Assembly: GCA_945882915.1 (NCBI GenBank) | Contig: CAMCWV010000009.1 | Coordinates: 1-64,000 of the forward strand | Reading direction: 5' to 3' | DNA length: 64,000 nucleotides | Source of the DNA: Waddlia chondrophila WSU 86-1044 | GTDB taxonomy: Bacteria; Chlamydiota; Chlamydiia; Chlamydiales; CAMCWV01 | In this document: in pieces, positions 36,357-44,828 of the stretch | Numbering within the stretch: the first letter of the stretch is position 1 | Layout of the letters: each line of letters begins with the position of its first letter | Program-made: the position numbers and the translations under genes | Notes under the pieces: model-generated | Databases searched by the model: none | The model's input: the letters and a program-made list of their open reading frames with translations, nothing else | Told to the model about the DNA's origin: nothing

Positions 36357-37419
36357 AAACTCTTTTGTTTGCGATCGCTTTAACAACTAACTCTTTGTCG
36401 ACGCCTCTCCTTACTTCGGCCTGTCCAATAGAAGAGCAAAGGACAAAGGTAAGGGAGTCGCTGCTTGCCTTTTTGTCTTTATGCATGAAGGTCAAAAGCT
36501 CATCAGTAGAGACATCGGGGAGCTTTGTGGGGAGGCCTGCAGATTTACAAAGGGCGTCTTGTCTTTCGATAAAACCAGGTGAAGCTAGCCCTAGAAGGGT
36601 GCTTAAATGGGCAGCGCAGCTCATCCCGATAGAAACGGCCTCTCCGTGGAGAAACCTGCTATGCCCTGTTGCAGATTCAATGGCGTGCCCAAAGGTGTGC
36701 CCATAGTTTAGCAGGGCTCTGATGTCTTTAGTGTCTCTTTCGTCAGCCTTCACAACTTCTAGTTTGATTGCGCAGGTGTCCTGAATCACCCTCTCAATCT
36801 TTTCTTGATCCAATGCCCGGATAGTTTGCATGTGCTCTTCTAAAAATGCAAATAGTAAGGAGTTTTTGATCGTGGCTGATTTGATAACTTCGGCAAGGCC
36901 GGCGGTGATTTCTCTGGCCGGTAGGGTGTTTAAAAATAGAGGGTCGATGAGGATGAGGCGCGGTTGCCAGAAGCTGCCGATAATGTTTTTTCCTGATTGG
37001 AGGTTGATGCCGTTTTTTCCACCTAACCCGCTGTCAATCATTGAGAGGAGCGTTGTTGGAATCATAATAAGATCAAGCCCACGCATGTAGGTGGAGGCTA
37101 CAAAGCCTGCGAGATCACCTACGGTGCCGCCGCCAAGGGCGATGACGACAGAGTGTCTGTCGATCCCATAGGTGTGCATAGATTCCCAACAATATTTCGC
37201 ATTCTCAAGGCTTTTGGCTGTTTCTCCGGCAGGGACAATAATGGGATGAATGCCTATCTGACATTTTTTTAACTGCAGAGTGATTTGCTCGCCAAAGCTG
37301 GCGAAGACTGTCTCTGTAGAAATGATTACAGCTTTGGAATAAGAGCGTTTTAGCGAGTGAATATATTCACTTAAAGAATCTAGCGAATGTCTTTTGACGA
37401 TAGGAGCTTGTATTTGCAT
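36343..37419 (-). CDS. aroB: 3-dehydroquinate synthase
   Basis: A 358-aa NAD- and zinc-dependent enzyme of the shikimate pathway. It has VIALGGGTVGDLAGFVASTY, IMIPTTLLSMIDSGLGGKNGIN, GLAEVIK, and the zinc ligands in LNYGHTFGHAIE and HGEAVSIGM. It is the first gene of the minus-strand run aroB-dprA-topA. No other aro genes are in the window. Confidence 0.94.
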   Translation of the reverse strand: MQIQAPIVKRHSLDSLSEYIHSLKRSYSKAVIISTETVFASFGEQITLQLKKCQIGIHPIIVPAGETAKSLENAKYCWESMHTYGIDRHSVVIALGGGTVGDLAGFVASTYMRGLDLIMIPTTLLSMIDSGLGGKNGINLQSGKNIIGSFWQPRLILIDPLFLNTLPAREITAGLAEVIKSATIKNSLLFAFLEEHMQTIRALDQEKIERVIQDTCAIKLEVVKADERDTKDIRALLNYGHTFGHAIESATGHSRFLHGEAVSIGMSCAAHLSTLLGLASPGFIERQDALCKSAGLPTKLPDVSTDELLTFMHKDKKASSDSLTFVLCSSIGQAEVRRGVDKELVVKAIANKRVYDNK

Positions 37420-37486
37420 GGAAGTAACCTATCCAAAAAAGCTGGAATACTGCAAGAATCAAAAAATAAAGACATGTACAAGGTTT

Positions 37487-37556
37487 TATTGCATAATTGT
37501 AATTGCAGCCTGTAAGGCTGCTACTCTTAAGGGGCTGTAATTATGCAACAATGCCC
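37487..37556. repeat. short CAGCCT repeat
   Basis: Inverted ends ATTGCATAATTGTAATTGCA and TGTAATTATGCAACAAT enclose GCAGCCTGTAAGGCTGC and CTACTCTTAAGGGGCTG. ACATGTACA-type sequence flanks both sides (37473-37481 and 37556-37564), a possible duplicated target. It lies 17 bp upstream of the HExxH gene start. Confidence 0.7.
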
Positions 37557-37573
37557 ATGTACAACGGCTTGAC

Positions 37574-38470
37574 ATGACAGACATTTCTGATGATCAATTA
37601 CTTGAGTTTAACCGGCAAGGGTTTGTCCCCGGTCCGGGTGAAGCGGATGCTTCTTTTTTAGACAGAGTTCGGCGCTGCCTCCATTTTTCTAATAACCTTT
37701 CAGAATACCTCAAGCGGGAGTCGTTTGACTTTCCTTTTAAAGAAGCAGACATCGTCCCTATTGAAGCGCGTCACAAGGCCATTTCTAAGGCGGCCCAGGC
37801 ATTTGATGTCGATCCGCAATGGGTTCCTGCCTTTTACAGCAATAAGGGGCTGGCTCCCTGGCATGGAGGAGGCGCTTGGATTTTTTCAGATGATGAGGGA
37901 CCGCTTGCTCTTTTTCAGCTCCGAGAATCTTTTCGTTATTCGCCGCGCTACTTAGGACTTTATGATGTAGACGAGATCTTTGCTCATGAGGCTGTGCATG
38001 TCGGCAGAATGGCTTTCGAAGAGCCTCGCTACGAGGAGATCTTTGCCTATAAGACGGCTAAATCAAAGGTGCGGCAGTGGCTAGGGCCTCTTGTGCAGTC
38101 TTCAACAGAAGCTCTTGTTTTTGTTTGCGTAATTCTTGTTTTAACAATGCTCGATGTGTGGCTGCTCTTTTCAGATTCGTTAAGTATTTTGAGCTTTGCT
38201 TTGTGGCTAAAGCTTGTTCCGGTGGGAATGATCTGTTTTGCCCTGCTGCGCCTTGCTTTTTTAAAGAGGGCTCTTGCCCGCAGCTTAAAGCGTTTGCGCG
38301 AAATTGTGATAAAGCCTTCGGCAGTTTTGCCTGTTGCTTACCGGCTCACGGACAAGGAGATTGGCTCTTTTTCTAGTATGTCTGCTAAAGAAATTAGTGC
38401 GTATGCCTTGCGAGAAAAGGGGCGTTCTCTTCGGTGGCGCCTCCTCTGCCTTGCCTATCTTAAACCTTGA
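37574..38470 (+). CDS. membrane protein with HExxH zinc-peptidase motif
   Basis: A 298-aa protein I do not recognise by family. A soluble N-terminal domain (1-175) contains the zinc-protease motif HEAVH (138-142) followed by acidic EEPRYEE (149-155), a possible third ligand. Two transmembrane segments follow (about 181-199 and 205-228), then a basic region RALARSLKRLREI and a cytoplasmic tail. This layout resembles a membrane-anchored metallopeptidase. The SD is weak. The stop lies at the edge of a palindromic repeat end shared with the convergent rpoN. Confidence 0.6.
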   Translation: MTDISDDQLLEFNRQGFVPGPGEADASFLDRVRRCLHFSNNLSEYLKRESFDFPFKEADIVPIEARHKAISKAAQAFDVDPQWVPAFYSNKGLAPWHGGGAWIFSDDEGPLALFQLRESFRYSPRYLGLYDVDEIFAHEAVHVGRMAFEEPRYEEIFAYKTAKSKVRQWLGPLVQSSTEALVFVCVILVLTMLDVWLLFSDSLSILSFALWLKLVPVGMICFALLRLAFLKRALARSLKRLREIVIKPSAVLPVAYRLTDKEIGSFSSMSAKEISAYALREKGRSLRWRLLCLAYLKP

Positions 38471-38489
38471 TATACTCCTCTTAGGTGAA
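38471..38489. repeat. single end of a palindromic element carrying the rpoN stop
   Basis: TATACTCCTCTTAGGTGAA is the left end of the palindromic family; no full right arm follows. On the minus strand it reads TTCACCTAAGAGGAGTATA, and its TAA (38481-38483) is the rpoN stop codon. The last rpoN codons (His-Phe-Thr) may thus come from the element. Confidence 0.7.
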
Positions 38490-39977
38490 GTGTTTGCGCT
38501 GAGAGGAGCTGCCGATATTAAGCTCTTGCCGGTACTTAGAGACCGTTCTGCGTGCGCAGTGGACCCCTTTCTCTTCTATTTTATGAGAGAGAGCCTCGTC
38601 AGAAAGGGGATGTTTTTTATCCTCTGCTTTAACAATTTCTAAGAGGATGTCTTTGACCGTGCGAGAGGAGATGTCTGCCCCTTCTTGGCTGGCATAAGCG
38701 TTTGTGAAAAAGGATCGAAGTGGGACGAGCCCTCGTGGGCAGGAGAGGTATTTGCTTGCGACAGCGCGTGCGATGGTCGACTCATGAAGCCCCAAAACAC
38801 CTGCCACCGATTTCATCGTCATAGGAATAAGCTTTCCCTGAGGGCCAAGAAGGTGCTCCCTTTGTCTTTCAATCAGATGATTGGCGATTTTTAAAAGAGT
38901 TTCGCTTCGCTGGTGGAGGTTGCGCAAGAACCACTTTCCAGAAATAACCTTCTGCTTAATGTACTCTTTGGTCTCAGGACTTAACGAATCATCTTCAAGC
39001 ATCCGCAGGTATTTGCCATTAAAACGAAGAGAAGGGAGGCTTTCGTTATTGGCCTCGGCAATCAGATGGGCGCCATCTTGCCTGATAAGGACGTCTGCCG
39101 TAATTGACTGCACGGTTTGTTTTGAGTGCCAAGCGCCCGGACGAATGTCGAGCTTAGAGATATCTTCGTTAACAGCGTCTTGTATTTCTTGAGGTGTTGA
39201 GTGGAGGCCGTGAACAATTGCTGGGATCCGATGGTGGAGGAGGTCTTCGTAATGCTTATCAATAATTGCATAAGCAAGAGTATCTCCTTTTCCTAAGCAG
39301 GTAAGTTGTATAAGAAGCGCTTCGCGAAGATCGTGCGCTCCCACTCCAAAAGGTTCAAACGTTTGGATCTGCTTAAGGATTTCCTGAAGTTTCTTTTCAT
39401 TTGTATGATGGAGGACGATGATCTCTTCAAAAGGAGTGGTGAAGTGGCCGCGTTCGTCAAGATTGCCGATAATTGCTTCAGCCAGGGCGTGTTCTTCTTT
39501 AGTTTCAAAGACCTCGCGGGCTTGTCTCATGAGGTGATCAAAAAGAGAAGGAACGTCTTCGAGGTTCCCTTCAAGGAAGGCTTTTTGTTTTTCTTCATCG
39601 GCTGTTCGTTTCGAGTAGTAGTTATCGCTTTCTGCAAAGTGATCGCGGAACTCATTGTCTAACTGACGCATAACTTCAAAGTCATGATCATCAAAATTGA
39701 CTTCTTTTTCATGGGAAGGCTCAGATTCTTCTGCAAATTCTTTGGTGTCTTCAAGAATAGCCTCTTCGTTCTGGTTTGAGGGGGTATCATCTTCTTGAGC
39801 TTGTTCTAGAACGGGGTTTTGTTGAAGTTCCGCCTCTACTAAAGTAGAGAGTTCCATGATGGGAACTTGCAACAAATGGATCGCTTGTTGCATTTGAGGG
39901 GACATGATGAGGCGCTGTGTCTGTTTAAGGCTCTGTGTCTGCTTTTGTTTGAGCTGTAATGAGAGGGGGTGGGCCAT
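38481..39977 (-). CDS. rpoN: RNA polymerase sigma-54 factor
   Basis: A 498-aa sigma-54. The Gln/Leu-rich region I (LKQTQRLIMSPQMQQAIHLL) binds activators, an acidic linker (55-110) follows, then the core-binding region, a helix-turn-helix, and the RpoN box ARRTVSKYRQELNI near the C-terminus. It directs transcription at -24/-12 promoters with an AAA+ activator, none of which is in this window. The start ATG 39977 has ACGAGGAG about 10 nt upstream, inside the end of a palindromic element. Confidence 0.93.
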   Translation of the reverse strand: MAHPLSLQLKQKQTQSLKQTQRLIMSPQMQQAIHLLQVPIMELSTLVEAELQQNPVLEQAQEDDTPSNQNEEAILEDTKEFAEESEPSHEKEVNFDDHDFEVMRQLDNEFRDHFAESDNYYSKRTADEEKQKAFLEGNLEDVPSLFDHLMRQAREVFETKEEHALAEAIIGNLDERGHFTTPFEEIIVLHHTNEKKLQEILKQIQTFEPFGVGAHDLREALLIQLTCLGKGDTLAYAIIDKHYEDLLHHRIPAIVHGLHSTPQEIQDAVNEDISKLDIRPGAWHSKQTVQSITADVLIRQDGAHLIAEANNESLPSLRFNGKYLRMLEDDSLSPETKEYIKQKVISGKWFLRNLHQRSETLLKIANHLIERQREHLLGPQGKLIPMTMKSVAGVLGLHESTIARAVASKYLSCPRGLVPLRSFFTNAYASQEGADISSRTVKDILLEIVKAEDKKHPLSDEALSHKIEEKGVHCARRTVSKYRQELNIGSSSQRKHFT

Positions 39978-39982
39978 TTGGG

Positions 39983-40147
39983 TATACTCCTCGTAGTTGA
40001 AAATGGGAATTTGGACTAGCGCGAAAGCTCCCGCGGCTGAACGATCGTAAGTGCCTTAGTATTAGAAATACAACGGGCACTTGCGATCGTTCAGCCGCGG
40101 GAGCTTTCGCGTCGTCCAAGTTCCCATTTTCAGCTACGAGGAGTATA
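39983..40147. repeat. palindromic GAGGAGTATA element, long form (165 bp)
   Basis: TATACTCCTCGTAGTTGAAA at the left and the inverted TTTTCAGCTACGAGGAGTATA-type right end. The interior is a second large inverted repeat (GCGAAAGCTCCCGCGGCTGA...), nearly the same as in the element at 8758-8921. Almost the whole 165 bp can fold as one hairpin. It sits between divergent rpoN and mutL and provides the rpoN SD. Confidence 0.88.
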
Positions 40148-40316
40148 CCTCCTACTCCCTCGTTATATTCCCCCTCTCTTACATAGTAAACTTAATATTT
40201 TATTTTTATCTGACTCCCCACTTCCTTTTTCATTCTTTATCGGGTATCCTTCACCCTTTATTTCGTTTAGAGCACTTCCGGGTCAGCCCGAATTCTCATT
40301 TTCAGCCAAGAGGAAT
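40148..40316 (+). repeat. AT-rich mutL leader ending in one palindromic-element end
   Basis: An AT-rich stretch (TAAACTTAATATTTTATTTT) is followed by CCCGAATTCTCATTTTCAGC and CAAGAGGAATAT, a right end of the palindromic family without a left arm (40288-40316). The AAGAGGA of this end is the mutL SD. A promoter probably lies in the AT-rich part, but no box pair is convincing. Confidence 0.55.
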
Positions 40317-42203
40317 ATGGCGACTAAAATACGTGTTCTTCCAGATCAGGCAATCAATCAGATCGCCGCCGGAGAGGTGGTCGAAAATTCTGCATCGGTA
40401 GTCAAGGAGCTTGTCGAAAATGCATTAGATGCAGGCGCCACCGACATCCATGTCGAAGTGAAAGCGGGCGGGCGCCATCTTATCCGTGTTGTCGATAATG
40501 GATGCGGAATGGTTCCTGACGATGCCCTTCTTTGTCTTGAAAGGCATGCAACATCAAAGATCCGAAGTGCTGATGATCTCAATCAGCTCAGTACCATGGG
40601 TTTCCGTGGTGAGGCTCTCCCTTCAATTGCTGCGGTTTCTAAGTTTACCCTTCTTACAGCGCCTGCTAAAGGAGAGGCTACAATCGTCGTTATTGAAGGT
40701 GGCCGCATCATGCACAGCGGAGCCAGTAGCCGCTCACAAGGAACGACAATCGAGGTGAAGAGCCTCTTCTTTAACGTCCCTGTAAGGAAGAAGTTTCTCC
40801 GCTCTGTTGCTTACGACACTGCTGAAGTTGATAAGATGATGAGCCAGTTAGCGCTAGCTAATCCTAAAGTTAAGTTTCAGCTTGTCAGCGACCAGAAGAT
40901 TCTTTTGAATGCGACGTCAGCGGCTGCCTTCTCAGATGAAGAGGGGCTCGCTGTCCGGATTGCTGATGTTCTAGGTTCTGATTTTTTTTCCTCTTTGGCC
41001 CCTGTTTCTTTTTCTCAAGAGCCTTTCCAAATTTCTGGATTTATTGGCTCCCCCACATGCACCCGCTCTAATCGGACGGGGCAATCTATTTTTATCAATC
41101 GACGCCCAGTGATCTGTCCTCTTGTCTCTGTTGCTGTAAACGATGGGTATGGATCCTGTTTGCAGTCACAGCGGTTTCCTGTTTTTGTATTGCACATTAC
41201 CATTCCTGGAGACTGGGTGGATGTGAATGTTCATCCTCAGAAGCGTGAAGTGCGCCTGCGTGAAGAGCTGCTATTTAAGCAGCTAGTTGCCAGAGCTGTT
41301 GAAAAGGCTTTGCAGCGAAGTGGAGCCCACAGCTTGATTTCTAGCAGTAGCGCAGATGAGGCAGAGCAAGATCTTCCTATTGAAGAGACCTCCTCAGTAA
41401 GAGCCCCTTTTGTTATACCTGAGGCATTTGCTCATTTAGTCATGGAGCCTGCAGAAAAAGTTCCGTATATGCGTGGGCGCGACTTTTCGTTTTCGGCCAG
41501 GTCTGAATCGCGCGCTGAACAAAGAGAATTCTCCAAGTTGCCTGAGGCCGACCTTTTTTCTGCCTCTAGTAAAAATGCTTGCTTGCCGCGCGTTCTTGGG
41601 GTTTCTGGTGTTCATATTATCGCAGAGGCTTCTGGTTTAGAGACAAGTGGAGGCGTTTCTGGTTTTCAAAAAGGACGAGAGGGGTGGGTGTTTATTGATG
41701 TTCGGGCCGCCGGCGCGCGCGTCCTCTTTGAGCAGCTCATTCGGCAGAGCAAGGCTTTGACTTTAGAAACTGAAACAATGCAAACACTTCTTCTTCCGAT
41801 TACTTTAGAGTTTTCGACTGCAGAAACGTTGCTTGTGATGAGTTCTCTTGAAGAGCTAAACCGAATGGGACTCGGGATTCGCTCGCTTGGGAAAAGTAGT
41901 TTTATTGTGGACGCTTTGACGCCGCTGCTCGATGGTGTCGATGTAGCTAGTTTAATCAGAGAGATCATTCAAGAGCTGCGCCATGCAAAAGGAGGGCAGC
42001 TGATAACAAAAGAAAAAGAGCGTTTAATTGCTGTTCAGGCCTGTAGGCAAGCCGTTTTGAGAGGGGATAAGTATTCGCGTGAAAGAGCTCAAGCTCTTGT
42101 GGAAGCTCTCTTAGAGTGCCAGTCTCCTTTTCAGTGCCCCCAGGGAATGCCCACAATGATTTTTGTTTCTCAGTCCGAAATTTTTAAGCGCTTCGAATCC
42201 TAG
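40317..42203 (+). CDS. mutL: DNA mismatch repair protein MutL
   Basis: A 628-aa GHKL ATPase. The N-terminal motifs are VKELVENALDAGATDI, VVDNGCGM and LSTMGFRGEALPSI. The C-terminal dimerisation domain begins around 450. The endonuclease motif of many MutL proteins (DQHAAHER) is replaced by DVRAAGAR in FIDVRAAGARVLFEQL, and the CPHGRP motif near the end reads CPQGMP. Nicking activity may therefore be lost. It is followed 33 bp later by pepP, the same order as in Chlamydiaceae. Confidence 0.92.
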   Translation: MATKIRVLPDQAINQIAAGEVVENSASVVKELVENALDAGATDIHVEVKAGGRHLIRVVDNGCGMVPDDALLCLERHATSKIRSADDLNQLSTMGFRGEALPSIAAVSKFTLLTAPAKGEATIVVIEGGRIMHSGASSRSQGTTIEVKSLFFNVPVRKKFLRSVAYDTAEVDKMMSQLALANPKVKFQLVSDQKILLNATSAAAFSDEEGLAVRIADVLGSDFFSSLAPVSFSQEPFQISGFIGSPTCTRSNRTGQSIFINRRPVICPLVSVAVNDGYGSCLQSQRFPVFVLHITIPGDWVDVNVHPQKREVRLREELLFKQLVARAVEKALQRSGAHSLISSSSADEAEQDLPIEETSSVRAPFVIPEAFAHLVMEPAEKVPYMRGRDFSFSARSESRAEQREFSKLPEADLFSASSKNACLPRVLGVSGVHIIAEASGLETSGGVSGFQKGREGWVFIDVRAAGARVLFEQLIRQSKALTLETETMQTLLLPITLEFSTAETLLVMSSLEELNRMGLGIRSLGKSSFIVDALTPLLDGVDVASLIREIIQELRHAKGGQLITKEKERLIAVQACRQAVLRGDKYSRERAQALVEALLECQSPFQCPQGMPTMIFVSQSEIFKRFES

Positions 42204-42235
42204 AGTTTCAAACTTATTTAAAAAAATGTAGGCTT

Positions 42236-43345
42236 ATGCCATTTTTAAAGCGATTAGAGGGTCTTCAGGCCCTCTTGAAAGCAAGTCATGTAGACGCTTG
42301 CGTTGTAGAGGCCTCTACAGACTTGTTTTATTTGACGGGCATATTAATAAGCACCGGACGTTTGATTGTCCATGCTAATGGCGCGCGTCTTTTTGTCGAT
42401 GGGCGTTATATCGAAGTTTGCAATCAACGCTCTCCATTTCCTGTTTCACTTGTTCCTAAAGAGAGCATTGCAGAGTTTCTTGCTCAAATGGGGATAACGG
42501 GCCCCTGTTTCTTAGCATTTGATAGTCAGCAGACAACTTATGCAGCTTATCTTGATTTATGCAGCCTCCTCGAAAAAGCAGGCTCTTTTTCTTCAGGCGC
42601 TTCTCGTTGGACGGCCGGTCCACTTGATAATTTCATGAGAAAATTACGAGGGATTAAAGACGACGGAGAGATTTCTTTACTTCGTCATGCGGCAGCTCTT
42701 TCTATGGAAGGGTTTCACTATGCGAGCTCTTTGCTGAAAGAAGGGATTTCTGAGCGGGAGATTGCTAGAGAATTAGAGGTTTTTTGGCTTTTGCGCGGCG
42801 GAGAGAAGGTGAGCTTCGAGCTCAACATTTCATTTGGTCCCCATAGCGCAATGCCTCATCACAGAGCTGGAGATTCTCGTTTAACTAAAGGGCAGATTGT
42901 TCTTATGGACATTGGAGTGGTACTCAATCGTTATCATTCCGATATGACGCGCGTTTTGTTTTTTGGAGAGTCAGAAGGGTCGCCTCCAGACCAGACTTTG
43001 AAGGAAATTTATAAAATCGTAGAACACGCCAAGCAAGCCTCACTTGCCCTTTGCCGTCCTGGCGTTTTTATTGGAGAGGTTGACGCTGCCGCGCGCAAGT
43101 CTATTGTAGAAGCAGGTTACGGGGAGTTTTTTACGCACGGATTGGGACATGGGATTGGGTTAGAGACTCACGAGTGGCCAGGTGTTAATCCGAGATCCCC
43201 TTACAAAGAGACCCCGCTTGCTCCGGGGATGGTCATTACAATTGAGCCAGGAATTTATTTGCCTGGGCTTGGCGGCGTCCGCCTCGAAGACACAATAGCC
43301 ATCACCTCCACCGGCTACGAAAACCTGACAACGCAAGAATCATGA
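42236..43345 (+). CDS. pepP: M24 Xaa-Pro aminopeptidase
   Basis: A 369-aa creatinase-fold peptidase. An N-terminal creatinase_N domain (1-125) is followed by the pita-bread catalytic domain with metal ligands in MDIGVVLNRYHSDMTR, GLGHGIGLETHE and ITIEPGIYLPGLGGVRLEDT. It removes an N-terminal residue preceding proline. The length is intermediate between PepP and PepQ. A CCAGACCG hairpin repeat and a palindromic element follow. Confidence 0.9.
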   Translation: MPFLKRLEGLQALLKASHVDACVVEASTDLFYLTGILISTGRLIVHANGARLFVDGRYIEVCNQRSPFPVSLVPKESIAEFLAQMGITGPCFLAFDSQQTTYAAYLDLCSLLEKAGSFSSGASRWTAGPLDNFMRKLRGIKDDGEISLLRHAAALSMEGFHYASSLLKEGISEREIARELEVFWLLRGGEKVSFELNISFGPHSAMPHHRAGDSRLTKGQIVLMDIGVVLNRYHSDMTRVLFFGESEGSPPDQTLKEIYKIVEHAKQASLALCRPGVFIGEVDAAARKSIVEAGYGEFFTHGLGHGIGLETHEWPGVNPRSPYKETPLAPGMVITIEPGIYLPGLGGVRLEDTIAITSTGYENLTTQES

Positions 43346-43370
43346 TTTTTCACCTGGAAGCTTCAAAATA

Positions 43371-43413
43371 AGCAATTTGTCTTTAGTGAAATCCCAGACC
43401 GTTCCGGTCTGGT
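43371..43413 (+). repeat. CCAGACCG hairpin repeat
   Basis: AGCAATTTGTCTTTAGTG is followed by a CCAGACCGTTCCGGTCTGG hairpin. A second copy lies at 52294-52335 after parB. In both cases it follows a plus-strand stop codon, so it may serve as a terminator. Confidence 0.65.
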
Positions 43414-43415
43414 TA

Positions 43416-43485
43416 TATACTCCTCGTAGCTGAAAACGGGAATTTGGGCTAGCCCAAATTCCCGTTTTCAGCTACGAGGAGTATA
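43416..43485. repeat. palindromic GAGGAGTATA element, perfect 70-bp palindrome
   Basis: All 70 bp form one perfect palindrome: the left 35 bases (starting TATACTCCTCGTAGCTGAAA) are exactly complementary to the right 35, with the centre GGGCTAGCCC. It is the cleanest copy of the family in the window. Confidence 0.93.
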
Positions 43486-43570
43486 TTCTTGGAAATTTGA
43501 TTTGATTGAAAAATTTGGTACATGTTGCTAGGTTGCGGTTCATACCTAAGTTTTTAAGAGCCTGGCAAGA

Positions 43571-44596
43571 ATGAATTCAACTCATCCACAGCTGAGAGAC
43601 TATCACGGCAGTACGAGTCAGATTAATACGATCGCTTTGATTCTCATCGCTATCTTTTTAATTGGGCTGGTCATTTCCTATTTCCTTTGGCTTTATTACG
43701 GATGGCTTAAATTTAACCAAATCTGTACCTCTTCAAAGTTAAGCGGAGAAGAGGTCGGGGCTCTTCGTAGCTGGGTTAGACTATTTAAGGTTAAACGGCC
43801 CATCGATTTATTTACCCACCTCCCAAAGTTTGACGAATTTGTCAGCAAAATTGCTCATGAATGTGAATTTCGTTCCATGAGCGAAGAAGAGGGGCGGTCC
43901 CTTTCGACTGTTTTTAGCAGCATTCGGGGCAAACTGAACTTTGGACACGCCTTCCAAGCCGGCAAGGTGCTCTCTTCCAGGGCCCTTCCTGTAGATTACA
44001 AGGTAAACATCTCTTTTAAGGATCAAAGCGGCGTGGCGGTCTCATTTGCATCGCAAGTAGTGGCGAGTGAAGAGCTGTTTCTTACCATTGCGCCTCCCCC
44101 AAGTCGTGATATTGAAAAGCAGATTCTTTCGATAAAGAAAGCTGCAATAGAAATTAATTTTACCAGAAACAAAGATGCGGAATACAACTTTCTTTCCAAT
44201 ATGATTTACATAGAAGAAAAAACACGGTACTGGCGGGTGCGCCATTCCGATAGACTTATGTCAAACCCCCTTCCTCCTACAGTTCACATCCCCGGGACTA
44301 TCTTGTATACCGTGGATGAAGGGAGCGATAAAACCCTTGAAGAGAGAGTGACCATCAAACTTCTCTACAATCAAGGGTGTACGTTTTTGGCCCAACTTGT
44401 CCCTCATCCCCTTCCGGATGATTCGCAGGTGGTTATTAACTTCAAGGTAGAAGGGAGGCTCCTTTCTTGCCAGGGAATGATTACGCATAGCAAGAGCTGG
44501 AAAGGAAGTCTTGTTTACACGATGGTATTTGAGCATGTGCCTGAAGAGACAAAAGCTTTACTGCTTAAATCTTTAATAAGGACTTCTCCCCAGTAA
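43571..44596 (+). CDS. membrane-anchored protein with possible PilZ/YcgR-like fold
   Basis: A 341-aa protein with one N-terminal transmembrane segment (about 22-47, ALILIAIFLIGLVISYFLWL) and a large cytoplasmic part. Two beta-rich stretches (about 140-175, with VDYKVNISFKDQSGVAV, and about 230-340) loosely resemble YcgR-type N-domain plus PilZ architecture. The PilZ c-di-GMP motifs (RxxxR and DxSxxG) are not intact, so binding is doubtful. I do not assign a function. It lies upstream of an adenylate cyclase in the same orientation, separated by 232 bp that may hold a structured RNA. Confidence 0.45.
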   Translation: MNSTHPQLRDYHGSTSQINTIALILIAIFLIGLVISYFLWLYYGWLKFNQICTSSKLSGEEVGALRSWVRLFKVKRPIDLFTHLPKFDEFVSKIAHECEFRSMSEEEGRSLSTVFSSIRGKLNFGHAFQAGKVLSSRALPVDYKVNISFKDQSGVAVSFASQVVASEELFLTIAPPPSRDIEKQILSIKKAAIEINFTRNKDAEYNFLSNMIYIEEKTRYWRVRHSDRLMSNPLPPTVHIPGTILYTVDEGSDKTLEERVTIKLLYNQGCTFLAQLVPHPLPDDSQVVINFKVEGRLLSCQGMITHSKSWKGSLVYTMVFEHVPEETKALLLKSLIRTSPQ

Positions 44597-44639
44597 AATA
44601 ATCCCTTCCTAAAGGAAGAAGCTTTATGTTTCACAACCC

Positions 44640-44826
44640 CTTACGGGCAGAACATTTCGGGCCTATTTACTGAGGCCCCACCTGGCAGATTTAAGCCTTC
44701 TGGGTTAAATTGCGAGTCCAAAGACTCTAACCGTTTCTCGACTAAGCGAATGTCTTGGCTGAGAACAAGACATAGGAGCGGTATTTCCTCCCAGAGCTAA
44801 AGCACTGGGTTCACATGCCGAAGATA
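44640..44826 (+). ncRNA. possible structured RNA or leader upstream of the cyclase
   Basis: This non-coding gap has several local hairpins: GGGCCTATTTACTGAGGCCC, GAGTCCAAAGACTC, TGTCTTGGCTGAGAACAAGA plus CA, and GGAGCGGTATTTCCTCC. AACCC near 44654 can pair with GGGTT near 44809, and ATGT near 44644 with ACAT near 44815, giving a closing stem. The overall layout is reminiscent of a 6S-like RNA or a long riboswitch-type leader, but no known consensus was matched. The cyclase start is about 10 nt downstream. Confidence 0.35.
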
Positions 44827-44828
44827 GG

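Noticed and set aside
44640-44826. Firm identification as 6S RNA or a named riboswitch
   Set aside because: Only general shape and a few stems fit; no diagnostic conserved blocks were recognised, so it is listed as a possible structured RNA only.
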